The translations under genes and the position numbers were made by a program. From assembly GCA_965247615.1 (NCBI GenBank), contig OZ252022.1:1488001-1552000 (forward strand): a stretch of 64,000 nt of DNA, written 5' to 3'. Source of the DNA: G965197715 sp965247615 (GTDB taxonomy: Bacteria; Chloroflexota; Dehalococcoidia; Lucifugimonadales; UBA1127). This document shows positions 1 through 7,861 of this stretch, in pieces (position 1 is the stretch's first letter; every line of letters begins with the position of its first letter). Below the pieces are notes generated by a model. It had not been told where the DNA came from. It saw nothing but the letters and a program-made list of their open reading frames with translations, and ran no database searches.

Positions 1-759
1 ATCCGTCTCTGTGGGTGAGACCATAGCCTGAGCGTTGTAGCCAGCCACGATGCCTTGCCTACCCTTCATCAGCCTGGCGTCTGGGTCGGTCAGGTTGATG
101 CGCTTGTGGCACTTCTGATTCGTGAGATCGTCCATCGCCTGCCTCACCTGCTCTCTCAAGACCTCCTTGTCAGCCAACTCCTCAGGCAGATGGGCAACAG
201 CAGTGTCTTCTCCCGCTTCGTTCTGAGCCTCAAGGTCGGCTATCGCACTCTCCAGCCGCTCCAACAGACCACGCAGTCCCTCGGCGTCGTAGCTCCTGTT
301 CAGCGACGCGTTGGCGACCACCTTAGTACCATCCACCGCCTGAACCGCTAGGTCCACCAACTTCATCGTCACTGCCGTACGCACCGTCCGCTCGAACAGC
401 TTCCTCATGGCCTGCCGATGCCCTTTGTAGAACCTCCACAGGGTGTTGTGGTCAGGATGCTGCCACCCGGTCAGCCACAGGTACGGTATCTGGTCCCGGC
501 AGGCCGCCTCCAGCTTCCGGCACGAGCGCACACCGGTCATGAAGCCGTACAGCCACACGCTCAACAGCGCACGTGGATGGTAGGCTGGCGCTCCCATCGA
601 GTCACCTTCTATGTCCACGCCAAGCTCCGCCCATGCATCTCGATCTAGAGCATCGACGAACTCGGCGACGAACCGCGCCGGATGATCCAGCGGCAACAAC
701 TCGTCAAGCGTCGGCGGCAACATCCACATCTGCTCTCGGCCCATCGGTCGAAGCGGCAT
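1..759 (-). CDS. IS1182-type DDE transposase, N-terminal 253 residues (runs off the window)
   Basis: Reading leftward from the ATG at 759 the frame stays open for 253 codons to the window edge, so the C-terminus lies outside. The start follows a GGGAG site about 9 nt upstream. The product begins MPLRPMGREQMWMLPP and contains HPDHNTLWRF and VDGTKVVANASLNRSYD, typical of the N-terminal DUF772-like region and first catalytic Asp of IS1182/IS5-group transposases. A later Lys/Arg-rich stretch and NLTDPDARLMKGRQG agree with the family. No internal stop is visible, so this copy may be intact beyond the edge. GAGACAGGCTC at 831-841 could belong to the terminal repeat. The family call is from memory of conserved motifs. 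Confidence 0.88.
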   Translation of the reverse strand, partial: MPLRPMGREQMWMLPPTLDELLPLDHPARFVAEFVDALDRDAWAELGVDIEGDSMGAPAYHPRALLSVWLYGFMTGVRSCRKLEAACRDQIPYLWLTGWQHPDHNTLWRFYKGHRQAMRKLFERTVRTAVTMKLVDLAVQAVDGTKVVANASLNRSYDAEGLRGLLERLESAIADLEAQNEAGEDTAVAHLPEELADKEVLREQVRQAMDDLTNQKCHKRINLTDPDARLMKGRQGIVAGYNAQAMVSPTETD

Positions 760-907
760 CTCAATATCTCCCACCTTGATGTCGCTTCAAACGTACACCT
801 GACCCAGACTCAACGCCAACCCAGACTTGTGAGACAGGCTCAACTGCGAACTTTTCGCTGGGAGGTCTCGTTATAAGCAGTTGGGGAGGGAGACCTGGAA
901 TGCGACA

Positions 908-939
908 CGAGCCTCCGGCCTGTCAGGGTTGGAGGCTCG
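908..939 (+). terminator. Hairpin, possible terminator
   Basis: CGAGCCTCC (908-916) pairs perfectly with GGAGGCTCG (931-939) around a 14-nt loop, followed on the + strand by TTCGATTT. No rightward gene is seen upstream, so its role is unclear. It may instead be a structured element overlapping the end of the small leftward ORF. Confidence 0.3.
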
Positions 940-1120
940 TTCGATTTGATAGGACCGCCTCACCTTTCCCTGGCATAGAGGTACTGGGCACCCTTACCGC
1001 CAGGCCTAGGGCGACGGCTCCCAGGGCCAGCATGCCCAGGAACCCCAGCACGACGCCGACTCTCATGGCATGTTTGCAGCTCACCCTGCGCAGCACTCCA
1101 GCCTCCTGACCAGGACCCAT
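923..1120 (-). CDS. Small ORF with one predicted membrane segment (doubtful)
   Basis: A 65-residue leftward ORF. Its middle, MRVGVVLGFLGMLALGAVAL, is a plausible single transmembrane helix, and a later in-frame Met precedes that helix. The AGGAG before the first ATG is only a couple of bases away, too close for normal use. It lies between IS remnants and may be chance coding in GC-rich DNA. No family is recognised. Confidence 0.2.
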   Translation of the reverse strand: MGPGQEAGVLRRVSCKHAMRVGVVLGFLGMLALGAVALGLAVRVPSTSMPGKGEAVLSNRTSLQP

Positions 1121-1199
1121 ATCTCCTGCATCTCAGCGGGTATGCAGCTGCTCAGTTGGTTGCCATGAAGTGGCAGTTGAAGGGGAGCCGACAGTCTGC

Positions 1200-1284
1200 C
1201 CAACTCTGACGGGCCTACACCACCACCTCAACGTCTCGGGTTTTCTACATCTCAATCCTGTCCCATTTTCGCTGACGGCCTACA
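1200..1284 (-). mobile_element. Solo IS3-family left end
   Basis: The 26 bp at 1259-1284 match the end at 2292-2317 with one difference, in the same orientation. The match continues beyond the terminal repeat: an ACCCGAGA motif follows, as it does downstream of the ends at 2292-2317 and 7010-7035. This is a left (orfA-proximal) end, yet no orfA follows it. It sits where the right end of the neighbouring IS3 should be, so it looks like a second copy inserted into or recombined with orfB and then deleted. Confidence 0.6.
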
Positions 1285-1807
1285 GAGTCGGCGGTCATGT
1301 CCCGCTGAAGCCTGTGGGCCAGGATGAAGCGGGAGGAGTCGTCCATGACGGTGACCAGGTAGGAGGAGCCCCAGCCCACGACCCTGAAGTAGGAGGCATC
1401 GGTAGCCCACATCTGGTGAGGACCCGTGGTCTTCCGATTGTATTCCTTACCTGCGGCCAGTCGCATCTCGGCCCTCTTCACCAGACCCTCCCTGCGCAGG
1501 ATACGGTAGACCGTAGACTCTGAGACGGAGAAGCCCTGGTTGTCGGTGGTCCATGCCGCGAGCTGGCGGCAGCTCAGCTCCGGCATCTCCCAAGCTGCCC
1601 ACAAGACTCTCTGGACCTCCTGGGATGTCAGCCTGTTCCAAGGAGGCCTGCCTCCGCCCGGATGGTCCTCAAGTCCCTGTCGGTCCCTCCTCCTCGCCCA
1701 CCGGTAGTAGGTACTTCTGGGGATGCTGAGATTCCGTAGGACCGTACACTTGGGAGACCGGAGGAGGCTACGTTGGCAAGGACCTCTCCCTTCTCCACAG
1801 CGCTCAT
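1245..1807 (-). pseudogene. IS3-family orfB (integrase) remnant, frameshifted and 3'-truncated
   Basis: The N-terminal part (MSAVEKGEVLANVASSGLP) begins at 1807. The rest (IPRSTYYRWARRRD, STVYRILRREGLV, MWATDASYF, VTVMDDSSRF) lies in another frame, so about one base is missing near 1765. Two Asp residues of the DDE integrase core are present (WATDASYF and VMDDSSRF). The third acidic residue is absent because the frame runs into a second IS3 end and stops after DSV plus unrelated residues. In orfA, A7 at 1845-1851 is the usual type of slippery site for the IS3 -1 frameshift, and it would lead into the MSAVEK frame. Confidence 0.8.
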
Positions 1808-2208
1808 CCGTTGATGCCGGCGGCGTGGAGGGTCGGTATGGCCGTTTTTTTCAGCCGGTGCGCCTCCAGGGACAGCTCACCCACCACCTGCTTGAGCTCC
1901 CCGTTCTCTCGCCTGAGGGCCTGGACCCCCTGCTGGGTGGCGTCCCTGAGGGTGTCTCGGGCCAGCCTCTCCTTGCTTGCCTCCCTGAACTCCTTGGTCC
2001 ATGCGAAGTAGGAGTGCGGCTTGATCCCCTCCCGCCGACACAGGTCGTTGACGGTGACCTCCCGGCGGAACCCCTCCAGGACAATACGGATCTTCTCCTC
2101 GGCGGTGTACTTGCGTCGGGTTGCCCTCCTGACTCTTCGCAGAAAGGACTTGGCTTCCTCCGTGCGCTCCTCAGCTGTTTGAGCCTTGTGCGATTCTGGC
2201 TCGGGCAT
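1804..2208 (-). CDS. IS3-family transposase OrfA (helix-turn-helix)
   Basis: 134 residues from the ATG at 2208, preceded by AGAGGAG six nt upstream. The core EEKIRIVLEGFRREVTVNDLCRREGI is the HTH of IS3/IS911-type OrfA, which binds the element ends. The C-terminal region REASKERLARDTLRDATQQG through ENGELKQVVGEL looks like the leucine-zipper segment used for multimerisation and fusion with OrfB. An A7 run at 1845-1851 near the 3' end could direct -1 frameshifting. OrfA looks intact, but its partner OrfB is broken, so the element should not be autonomous. Confidence 0.85.
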   Translation of the reverse strand: MPEPESHKAQTAEERTEEAKSFLRRVRRATRRKYTAEEKIRIVLEGFRREVTVNDLCRREGIKPHSYFAWTKEFREASKERLARDTLRDATQQGVQALRRENGELKQVVGELSLEAHRLKKTAIPTLHAAGING

Positions 2209-2291
2209 GTCTGCTCCTCTCTCTGAAGTACTCAACCTCATGCAGGGAGCTGACCCACTCCAAGCCTCTCGGGTCTTCGACACCTCAATTC

Positions 2292-2317
2292 TGTCCCATT
2301 TTCGCTGGCGGCCTACA
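2292..2317 (-). repeat. IS3 left terminal repeat
   Basis: Read leftward it ends in CAGCGAAAATGGGACA and lies upstream of orfA. Near-identical 26-bp copies occur at 1259-1284 (same orientation) and 7010-7035 (opposite orientation), differing at one or two positions. Confidence 0.75.
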
Positions 2318-2324
2318 CCGGGCG

Positions 2325-2429
2325 ACCTCGGTGATGGTCGGGGATGGCAGGTACCAGCTGGTCAGGGACAGGGGCAGGAACCACTACTCGCTGCCCGGCG
2401 GCGGGAAAGAGCGGAGCCCTTACCCCTAA
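2325..2429 (+). pseudogene. Nudix hydrolase fragment
   Basis: A 34-codon stretch reads TSVMVGDGRYQLVRDRGRN followed by HYSLPGGGKERSPYP and a TAA. LPGGGKE is the start of the Nudix box (GX5EX7REUXEEXGU) and VMVGDGRYQLVRDRG is a plausible first beta-strand region. The box stops after its first Glu, so no catalytic site remains. The fragment is wedged between the IS3 end and the MFS gene, consistent with damage by the insertion. Confidence 0.5.
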
Positions 2430-3649
2430 TCTCTCGCCGGGGTCGTAGCAGGGAGTGGTGGGGACGGCCTGCGGGCGAACCATAGCGCAACTGCGACGGC
2501 CGCATACACCAGAAGGTAAAATACCAACGAGATTTCGTAATGGCCCATTCTCTCAAGCAGTTCAGCGATAACCGAGGGGACAAAGACAACCACGGCCCGA
2601 AGCAGTAGCAACAATCCCACGAGACTGGCGAATTTGCTCCGCCCGAAATAGTCTCCGACCATTATCCAATAGACCGCGCTGCCACCCTGTACCACGGCCA
2701 CCGCTGACAAAAAAGCTACTGTCCCAACGTCGTTGTCCAGAAGCAGGAGAGCCAGATGTCCCAGGGCTCCGATGATCAATCCGCCGGACAGGACCATTCG
2801 GGGTGGAACCTTACCGGCGGCAACGCCCATTCCAAAGGTCAGCAGAATCGCCAGCAAGGACATGCCAATCGTCAATGACGGCGAGATGTCCTCGACGGTG
2901 GCGCCGGCGGCGTCGTACAGGACCATCCCGCCCAGGACCAGGGCCCAGAAGGCGCCGGTGCGCATGGCCTCCCGCACCGTGAAGTCCGGGATGTTGGGAG
3001 GCTCCGCCTCGCCGTCGGGCCAGAGACCCATGTCCTCCGGCCGGCTGCGCAGCACCAGGCAGACGAGGGCAGTGAGCACGCAGAGAAAGACACCCAGGAA
3101 CAAGAGTGTGCTTCGCCAGCCCACACTGGACATACCCAGGGCCACCAGCAGCGGGACGAAGGCCGGGCCCACGGAAAACATGGCCATCAGCGTGGCCATG
3201 GCCACCGGCTTGCGGCGAATGAACCACCGGTTCACGGCGGCCAACAGGGTTATGACGCTGAAACCAACCGTCGTTCCAGCAAACGCTAGAGCGAACGTCA
3301 AGAGAAAATGCCAGTAACTGTCCGCCAGTGAGGACAGGATCAAGCCCGCACCTGCGGCCAAACCGCCGAACAGGACCAACGGGCGCGATCCGTACTGGTC
3401 TGCCAGCCAGCCGACCAGCAGCCCGGCCACCGTGCCTGTGGCCACGGCCAGGGTAAATATCAGGGCAGTAAGGGCCGGATTGAAGTTGAGGTCGTCGCGC
3501 ATCGGGACTACGAAAAAGGTCTGGCTCTGATTCACGGCTCCGCCGAATATCGCCAGCAGGGAGCAAACGACGAGTATCCACCAGCCGTAGAAGAGACGAC
3601 CCGGCCGCCCCGAGGAAGCAGCATTGGAAGTTTGCATCTCGTCTTTCAT
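2426..3649 (-). CDS. Major facilitator superfamily transporter
   Basis: About 407 residues with roughly 12 hydrophobic helices. LVGWLADQYGSRPLVLFGG between helices 2 and 3 is the classic MFS loop (G-x-x-x-D-x-x-G-x-R). RPEDMGLWPDGE in the central loop resembles the monocarboxylate/oxalate-formate-transporter-like MFS branch. I chose ATG 3649 (MKDEMQTSNAASSG) because the hydrophobic part starts soon after (FYGWWILVVCSLLAIFGG); the longer frame to 3838 adds a non-membrane leader of unlikely composition. No clear Shine-Dalgarno is seen. The substrate cannot be told from sequence. It lies alone between IS remnants, so it may be accessory. Confidence 0.8.
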   Translation of the reverse strand: MKDEMQTSNAASSGRPGRLFYGWWILVVCSLLAIFGGAVNQSQTFFVVPMRDDLNFNPALTALIFTLAVATGTVAGLLVGWLADQYGSRPLVLFGGLAAGAGLILSSLADSYWHFLLTFALAFAGTTVGFSVITLLAAVNRWFIRRKPVAMATLMAMFSVGPAFVPLLVALGMSSVGWRSTLLFLGVFLCVLTALVCLVLRSRPEDMGLWPDGEAEPPNIPDFTVREAMRTGAFWALVLGGMVLYDAAGATVEDISPSLTIGMSLLAILLTFGMGVAAGKVPPRMVLSGGLIIGALGHLALLLLDNDVGTVAFLSAVAVVQGGSAVYWIMVGDYFGRSKFASLVGLLLLLRAVVVFVPSVIAELLERMGHYEISLVFYLLVYAAVAVALWFARRPSPPLPATTPARD

Positions 3650-3876
3650 GGCTGTGATCGTATCCGGGCGGTACAGGTAGGTCAAACCAGCCCATGGCCG
3701 ATAGACTGATCGTTGAGTACCTGGCAGCCGCCACCGGAAATGCTTCCCATCGCATGTAAGAGGCGGAGGTAAAGTGGACCACGTGAGCGAATTGGCCGCT
3801 GACTTGTGGCGGTTGAAGAGTGTACCGTTCGCCACCATCCATAGGTTGGAAGCCGAGCCGATGGGTGGTTGGATAG

Positions 3877-4560
3877 ATGTACGAAGTGGACGTGTATCTG
3901 CGGGTCCGCCGGGCGGTTATGGTCGAAGGGATGAGTATCCGAGAGGCGTCGCGGGTGTTCGGCCTGCACCGGGACACGGTGCGCAAGATGCTGGCTTACT
4001 CCGTGCCGCCGGGCTACCGGAGGAAGACCTCGTCCCGCCGCCCCAAGCTGGAGCCGTTCACCGGCATTATCGACCGGATTCTGGGCGTTGATCTCTAGGT
4101 TCCCTGCAAGCAGCGCCACACGGCCTGGCGCATCTTTGAACGGCTGCGCGACGAGCACGGGTTTGAGGGCCAGTACACCATCGCCAAGGACGACGTCAGG
4201 GAGCGGCCGCGCCAGACAGGGGAGCAGTTTGTGCTGTTGTTCCATCCGGAGGGCCATGCCCAGTGCGACTTTGGCGAGGGGCGGGTGGTGATCGGCGGGG
4301 TGGAGCAGAAGGCCCACTACTTCGTGTTGGACCTTCCCCACAGCGACGCATGCTTCGTAGAGGCCTACCCCGCGGAGACCACCGGGGCGTTTCTGGACGG
4401 CCACGTTTCGGCCTTCGCCCTCCTGGGCGGGGTGCCCCAGAGCATCCCCTACGACATCACCAGGCTGGCGGTGGCCAGGGTCCTGGGAGACGGCCAACGA
4501 CATGGGACCTGGGGAATCGAGGTAGGTCCCCATTTAGGCCGCCGTGGGCAAGACCGGTGA
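3877..4560 (+). pseudogene. istA: IS21-family transposase IstA, nonsense-mutated and truncated
   Basis: The first 73 residues carry the IstA helix-turn-helix (REASRVFGLHRDTVRKML). A TAG at 4096-4098 interrupts the frame, which then continues unchanged with KQRHTAWRIFERLRDEHGFEG, the catalytic-core start HAQCDFGEG, KAHYFVLDLPHSDACF and LGGVPQSIPYDITRLAVARVLGDG. A single change in a CAG codon would explain the stop. After GDG the sequence stops resembling IstA and ends 20 or so codons later, so the C-terminal half and the IstB ATPase are missing. It can no longer transpose. The family identity is secure from several contiguous motifs. Confidence 0.88.
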
Positions 4561-5054
4561 GAGACGGGACGTAGCGTGATCACCGACACCACGAAGCGCG
4601 GCCTCGGGCGCATCATCCGTGCGGGGCTGCCTTAGAGCGAGTCCTTCAGCGTAGAGTGGGGACTATGGCTGCGCCGAACGTTCAATAGGGCTTGCGCGCG
4701 CCTCGCCGCGACATATGCCAACAGCCACGACCATAGTCGGAACAGCCTACGACCTCATCGGCATGGGCCCAATTCCCAACGTGCTGATCGCCGCCCACTA
4801 AGCAAGGAGTAGCTGCAATTGCATGACCAGCTTCCTTCATACCTGTTGGGCAATAACGACGAAACCCTACGGTACTCCTGGGTGGTGGACCTGGGTTCCG
4901 CAGCAGGGGCGGCACCTAACGGCCCACCCTCGTGGTTCGAGTCTCTGTGAATGGGCGGCTTGTCCCCGCAGCACCCAGACCGATGCGGCCAGCGTTGGCG
5001 ACCGGGAACCGCGTGTCGTAAGTGTCAATGCTCACTCCCCAGTCGCTCACGCAG
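4561..5054. other. Gene-free stretch downstream of the IS21 remnant
   Basis: Almost 500 bp with no ORF resembling a known protein and no tRNA fold. The base composition is mixed and the sequence probably represents scrambled DNA between mobile-element scars. I see nothing functional until the promoter at 5055. Confidence 0.5.
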
Positions 5055-5060
5055 TATAAT
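5055..5060 (+). promoter_or_regulatory. -10 box (TATAAT) for the DUF6884 gene, probably leaderless
   Basis: A perfect TATAAT ends 6 nt before the ATG at 5067, so transcription would begin at or next to the start codon. No Shine-Dalgarno precedes the ATG. No good -35 is visible (TCACTC at 17-bp spacing). Confidence 0.5.
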
Positions 5061-5066
5061 TGTCGC

Positions 5067-5486
5067 ATGGTTATCCATTTGGTGTCTTGCGTAGGACGGA
5101 AACAGTCGATTCCTGCATCCGCGAGAGACCTGTACACCTCTTCCTGGTTCCGCAAGGCCCGCAGCTATGCGGACAGCACGGGGCGGCCTTGGTTCGTATT
5201 GTCTGCCAAACACGGTCTAGTGCATCCAGATGAGGTGATCTCGCCTTACGACCTCACTCCGAACATCGTGCCAGTTGCGGACCGCCGCCAATGGGCGAGT
5301 AGCGTGCTCACACAGTTGGGGCCGCACTTGGATGGAGTCGGATCCGTCGTGTTCTTGGCCGGCCAACGCTGCCGCGAGTTCCTGGGGCCATCTATGTGAA
5401 GTCGTGGTCTGGTTGTCTCCGTCCCGATGGAAGGCTTGGGGATTGGCGAGCAGCTAAGGTGGTTGACCAAGATGCTTCATGGCTGA
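5067..5486 (+). pseudogene. DUF6884-type protein with an in-frame TGA
   Basis: The N-terminus VIHLVSCVGRKQ, then ARDLYTSSWFRKARSYA, FVLSAKHGLVHPDEVISPYD and VVFLAGQRCREFL, matches what I know of DUF6884 proteins: a conserved Cys near the start, and a KHGL motif. A TGA at 5397-5399 interrupts the frame. The same frame resumes with VSVPMEGLGIGEQLRWLTKML, the usual C-terminal signature of the family, and ends at 5484-5486. A CGA-to-TGA change would explain it. The biochemical function is unknown. The stop codon overlaps the next gene by 8 nt, so the two were probably translationally coupled. The truncated 110-residue form might still fold. Confidence 0.7.
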
Positions 5487-6030
5487 GCGGTTCGCCGACA
5501 CCGTCCGTTTCTATCAGCTGCTCGACCGCCTTGCAGATCGGGTTGGTGGCCCCAGGCTCTTGCGCACCTGCCGCGGTGGGATGGGATGGCCGCCGCGCGG
5601 GGTATATCTCTTTGAGAATAGCGAATCCAGATCAGGCACAGGAGTTGAGCCAAGGGTCGTGCGCATCGGCACCCATGGGCTGAAGAACGGCTCCCATGCC
5701 GAAGGATTCAGGGTCTCGGTAGAGGGTACAGACGATCTTCTGGATGCGCTGCTTCGGGAACGAAGTACAAGTTCAGTGTACGCAAGCATTGAGCGGGCCC
5801 GAGATAATGCCAACCAGGTCGCACCATTGGAATTAATCCAAGCGTTGAATATTGTCTGTGCCACAATTGATGGGTCGAAGCCGTCGATCGAAGATCCCGC
5901 AGGTGCCCACGAGCTAATTAGCGACCATTTAACGCAGATGGCCGCTGCCTCCGGAGTGGTTGAGAACCTGTGGTTCCGAAAGGGACCGCTTTCCGAGGAA
6001 GAGGTCTATCAACGTTTCGTACAGGAGTAA
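5479..6030 (+). CDS. Chimeric protein: GIY-YIG-like N-terminus joined to an alpha-E (DUF403)-like segment
   Basis: 183 residues. Residues 1-70 (WPPRGVYLFENSES, EPRVVRIGTHGLKNGS) resemble the GIY-YIG-like nuclease-fold proteins that start RGVYFF-E and contain RVVRVGTHAL. The RLSQHRG stretch expected next is missing. From about residue 80 the sequence instead reads LLRERSTSSVYASIERARDN through ALNIV, like the alpha-E/DUF403 motif with SI, ARENAR and a later WE-LN. Alpha-E proteins are normally encoded beside a transglutaminase, which is the next gene here. I infer that recombination fused the 5' part of one gene to an internal part of another. Both family matches are from memory; the fusion could be functional or dead. 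Confidence 0.5.
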   Translation: MAERFADTVRFYQLLDRLADRVGGPRLLRTCRGGMGWPPRGVYLFENSESRSGTGVEPRVVRIGTHGLKNGSHAEGFRVSVEGTDDLLDALLRERSTSSVYASIERARDNANQVAPLELIQALNIVCATIDGSKPSIEDPAGAHELISDHLTQMAAASGVVENLWFRKGPLSEEEVYQRFVQE

Positions 6031-6197
6031 AGTTACACCAGGGCCAGTCTCTTATCTCAACAGCCTGGTGCTTCACGACTTCTTCGATTCCTGGAGCCCA
6101 AGATGCATGCATCACCTTCGGATCTTGCACCCGAGCGCCCTGTAACACTGGACCATAGCCAGCTGATAACGTGATTTTGACAAGTAAGGGAATCGCA

Positions 6198-7001
6198 ATG
6201 TGGCTTCGTACAAGTTGTGATATTACCTTTGATGTGAGCGTCCCTACGCCTTTTATCCTGATGCTCCGCCCTCGAAGCGGAGCACATCCGCGGGTGGCGC
6301 ATGAAGACTGCACGTTGACGCCAAGCGTACCGATCACAGAGTATGCGGACAGTTACGGTAACCTGTGCGAGCGATTGATAGCACCCCCAGGTAAGTTTTC
6401 TTTCCGTAGATCTGCGGACGTTTCAACCGCAGACGGCATTGACGTGTCGCCTGGCGCGCCATTTGACGAGGTGCATAATCTAACGGACGAGGTTCTAACC
6501 TATCTCCTTCCCAGCCGTTATTGCGAGTCCGACCGCTTTATAGACCTCGGTAGGGAACTCGTAGACGGCGTCGAGCCCGGCTACGATCAAGTGGCTAGAA
6601 GTGTAGGGTGGATCCGCACCTCCGTGCGCTTCAATCCAGATTCTAGCAATTTTCAGATGTCGGCAGTCGAGGTCAACCAGCAGCGCGAGGGCGTATGCCG
6701 CGAGCTCGCTCATTTGGGCATCGCGTTATCCCGCAGTCTCTGTATCCCAGCGCGTATCGTTGTAGGCTATCTGCACGAACTCGAGCCGATGGATTGTCAC
6801 GCTTGGTTCGAGGCGTACGTAGGTGGCCGTTGGTACACCTTCGATGCAACGCAGGCCGTTCCACGTGGAGGGCGAGTTGCCGTCGCTTATGGGCGCGATG
6901 CGGCCGACGTGGCGATATTCAACCAGTTTGGCCCGGGGCTATATCCCAGGGCAATGGAAGTACGGGTCGAGATGCTCGACGCTTGCCCGAGGAGCAATTG
7001 A
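6198..7001 (+). CDS. Transglutaminase-like cysteine protease-fold protein
   Basis: 267 residues from ATG 6198, chosen because AAGGGA lies about 6 nt upstream. The triad is visible: Cys167 in REGVCRELAHLG, His201 in CHAWFEAYVGG and Asp216 in YTFDATQ. The N-terminal beta-rich domain (LRTSCDITFDVSVPTPFILMLRP) fits the bacterial transglutaminase N-terminal region found with alpha-E and circularly permuted ATP-grasp proteins, a set proposed to make or cleave amide bonds in peptides. Here only a fragment of the alpha-E partner remains upstream and no ATP-grasp gene is present, so the operon looks broken. The protein itself appears complete. Substrate unknown. Confidence 0.82.
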   Translation: MWLRTSCDITFDVSVPTPFILMLRPRSGAHPRVAHEDCTLTPSVPITEYADSYGNLCERLIAPPGKFSFRRSADVSTADGIDVSPGAPFDEVHNLTDEVLTYLLPSRYCESDRFIDLGRELVDGVEPGYDQVARSVGWIRTSVRFNPDSSNFQMSAVEVNQQREGVCRELAHLGIALSRSLCIPARIVVGYLHELEPMDCHAWFEAYVGGRWYTFDATQAVPRGGRVAVAYGRDAADVAIFNQFGPGLYPRAMEVRVEMLDACPRSN

Positions 7002-7009
7002 GAATCCAC

Positions 7010-7290
7010 TGTAGACCGTCAGCGAAAATGGGACACATTAGGGGGTTAGGAAACCCGAGAGATTGAGCGGGTAGAGCGAGCTCCTGGACGAGGGTAGTGT
7101 ACGTCATGAAAGGAGCAAAGCGTGACCCAGTCACAGGTGAGTAAAGCAGAGGCCGCCCAGGAGCGGAGCGAGGAGACCAGGTCATTCGTCCGCAGGGTGA
7201 AGGCGGCAACGAGACGTAGATATGCGCCCGAAGAGAAGATACGGATCGTGCTGGAGGGGTTCCGTCGTGAGGTCACGGTGAGTGATCGGT
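7010..7290 (+). mobile_element. IS3-family left-end fragment with truncated orfA
   Basis: The terminal repeat at 7010-7035 (containing CAGCGAAAATGGGACA) leads to a rightward orfA starting at 7122. Its product is a close relative of the OrfA at 1804-2208 (RRRYAPEEKIRIVLEGFRRE) and breaks off after REVTVSDRC, close to 7290. The frame then runs by chance into SRAP-gene DNA to a stop at 7346. Only about 280 bp of the element remain, joined directly to the middle of the next gene. Confidence 0.8.
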
Positions 7291-7296
7291 GCTTAC

Positions 7297-7848
7297 ATGC
7301 GCTGGGGGCTGATTCCTTCCTGGGCCAAGAGCGCGTCGGTGGGTAGCCGGATGATAAACGGCCGCGCTGAGACGCTCGGCGAGAGGCCCAGCTTCCGCAC
7401 TGCGTTCCAGAGACGACGGTGCCTGGTCCTGGCCGATGGTTTCTATGAGTAGGAGAGGAAGGGCTCCAGCAGGCGGCCCATGCGGATCGTGATGGCGTCG
7501 GGGGAGTCCTTCGCCTTCGCGGGTCTCTGGGATGCGTGGCGGGACCCGAAGGGCGAGATCGTCTGCTCCTGCGCCATCATTACCACGTCGGCCAACGAGT
7601 TGCTTAGCCCCATCCATGACCGGATGCCAGTCATCCTGCCGAGGAAGCTGGAGTCCTTCTGGCTGGACCATGACATCCAGGACCCTGACCTTGCTGGGAT
7701 CCTGACTCCCTACACCACCTACGAGATGGCGGCATACGAGGTCTCTTTCCTGGTCAACAGCCCCGCCAACGATGGGCCGGAACTGGTCGTTCCAGTGCGG
7801 GAGGCCGACCCAGATAGCGAGGGTTCTGCTCTGAAGTTGCCGCTATGA
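7297..7848 (+). pseudogene. SRAP (HMCES/YedK-type) protein, 5'-truncated and nonsense-mutated
   Basis: The reading frame gives MRWGLIPSWAK, SRMINGRAETLGERPSFRTAF, RRCLVLADGFYE-stop, RPMRIVMASGESFAFAGLWD, CAIITTSANELLSPIHDRMPVILP and WL. These are the hallmark blocks of SRAP domain proteins, which crosslink to abasic sites in single-stranded DNA. Two lesions are clear. The N-terminus with the catalytic Cys2 is missing, cut away at the IS3 junction. The Trp codon of the GFYEW motif is TAG (7450-7452). The Glu of GFYE and the His of SPIHDRMP remain. This is a dead gene; the distal ORF from 7480 is unlikely to act alone. Confidence 0.88.
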
Positions 7849-7861
7849 GGGAGACGCCGTG

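Larger units (their letters stand above)
760..1244. other. Intergenic stretch between IS1182-type and IS3 elements
   Basis: This 485-bp stretch has no convincing conserved gene. It holds the upstream end of the IS1182-type element, one hairpin, one dubious small leftward ORF and the inner part of a solo IS3 left end. Nothing else is recognised. Confidence 0.6.

Noticed and set aside
4870..4960. tRNA-like fragment with TGGTTCGAGTCTCTG
   Set aside because: Stems do not pair and no anticodon arm is present.
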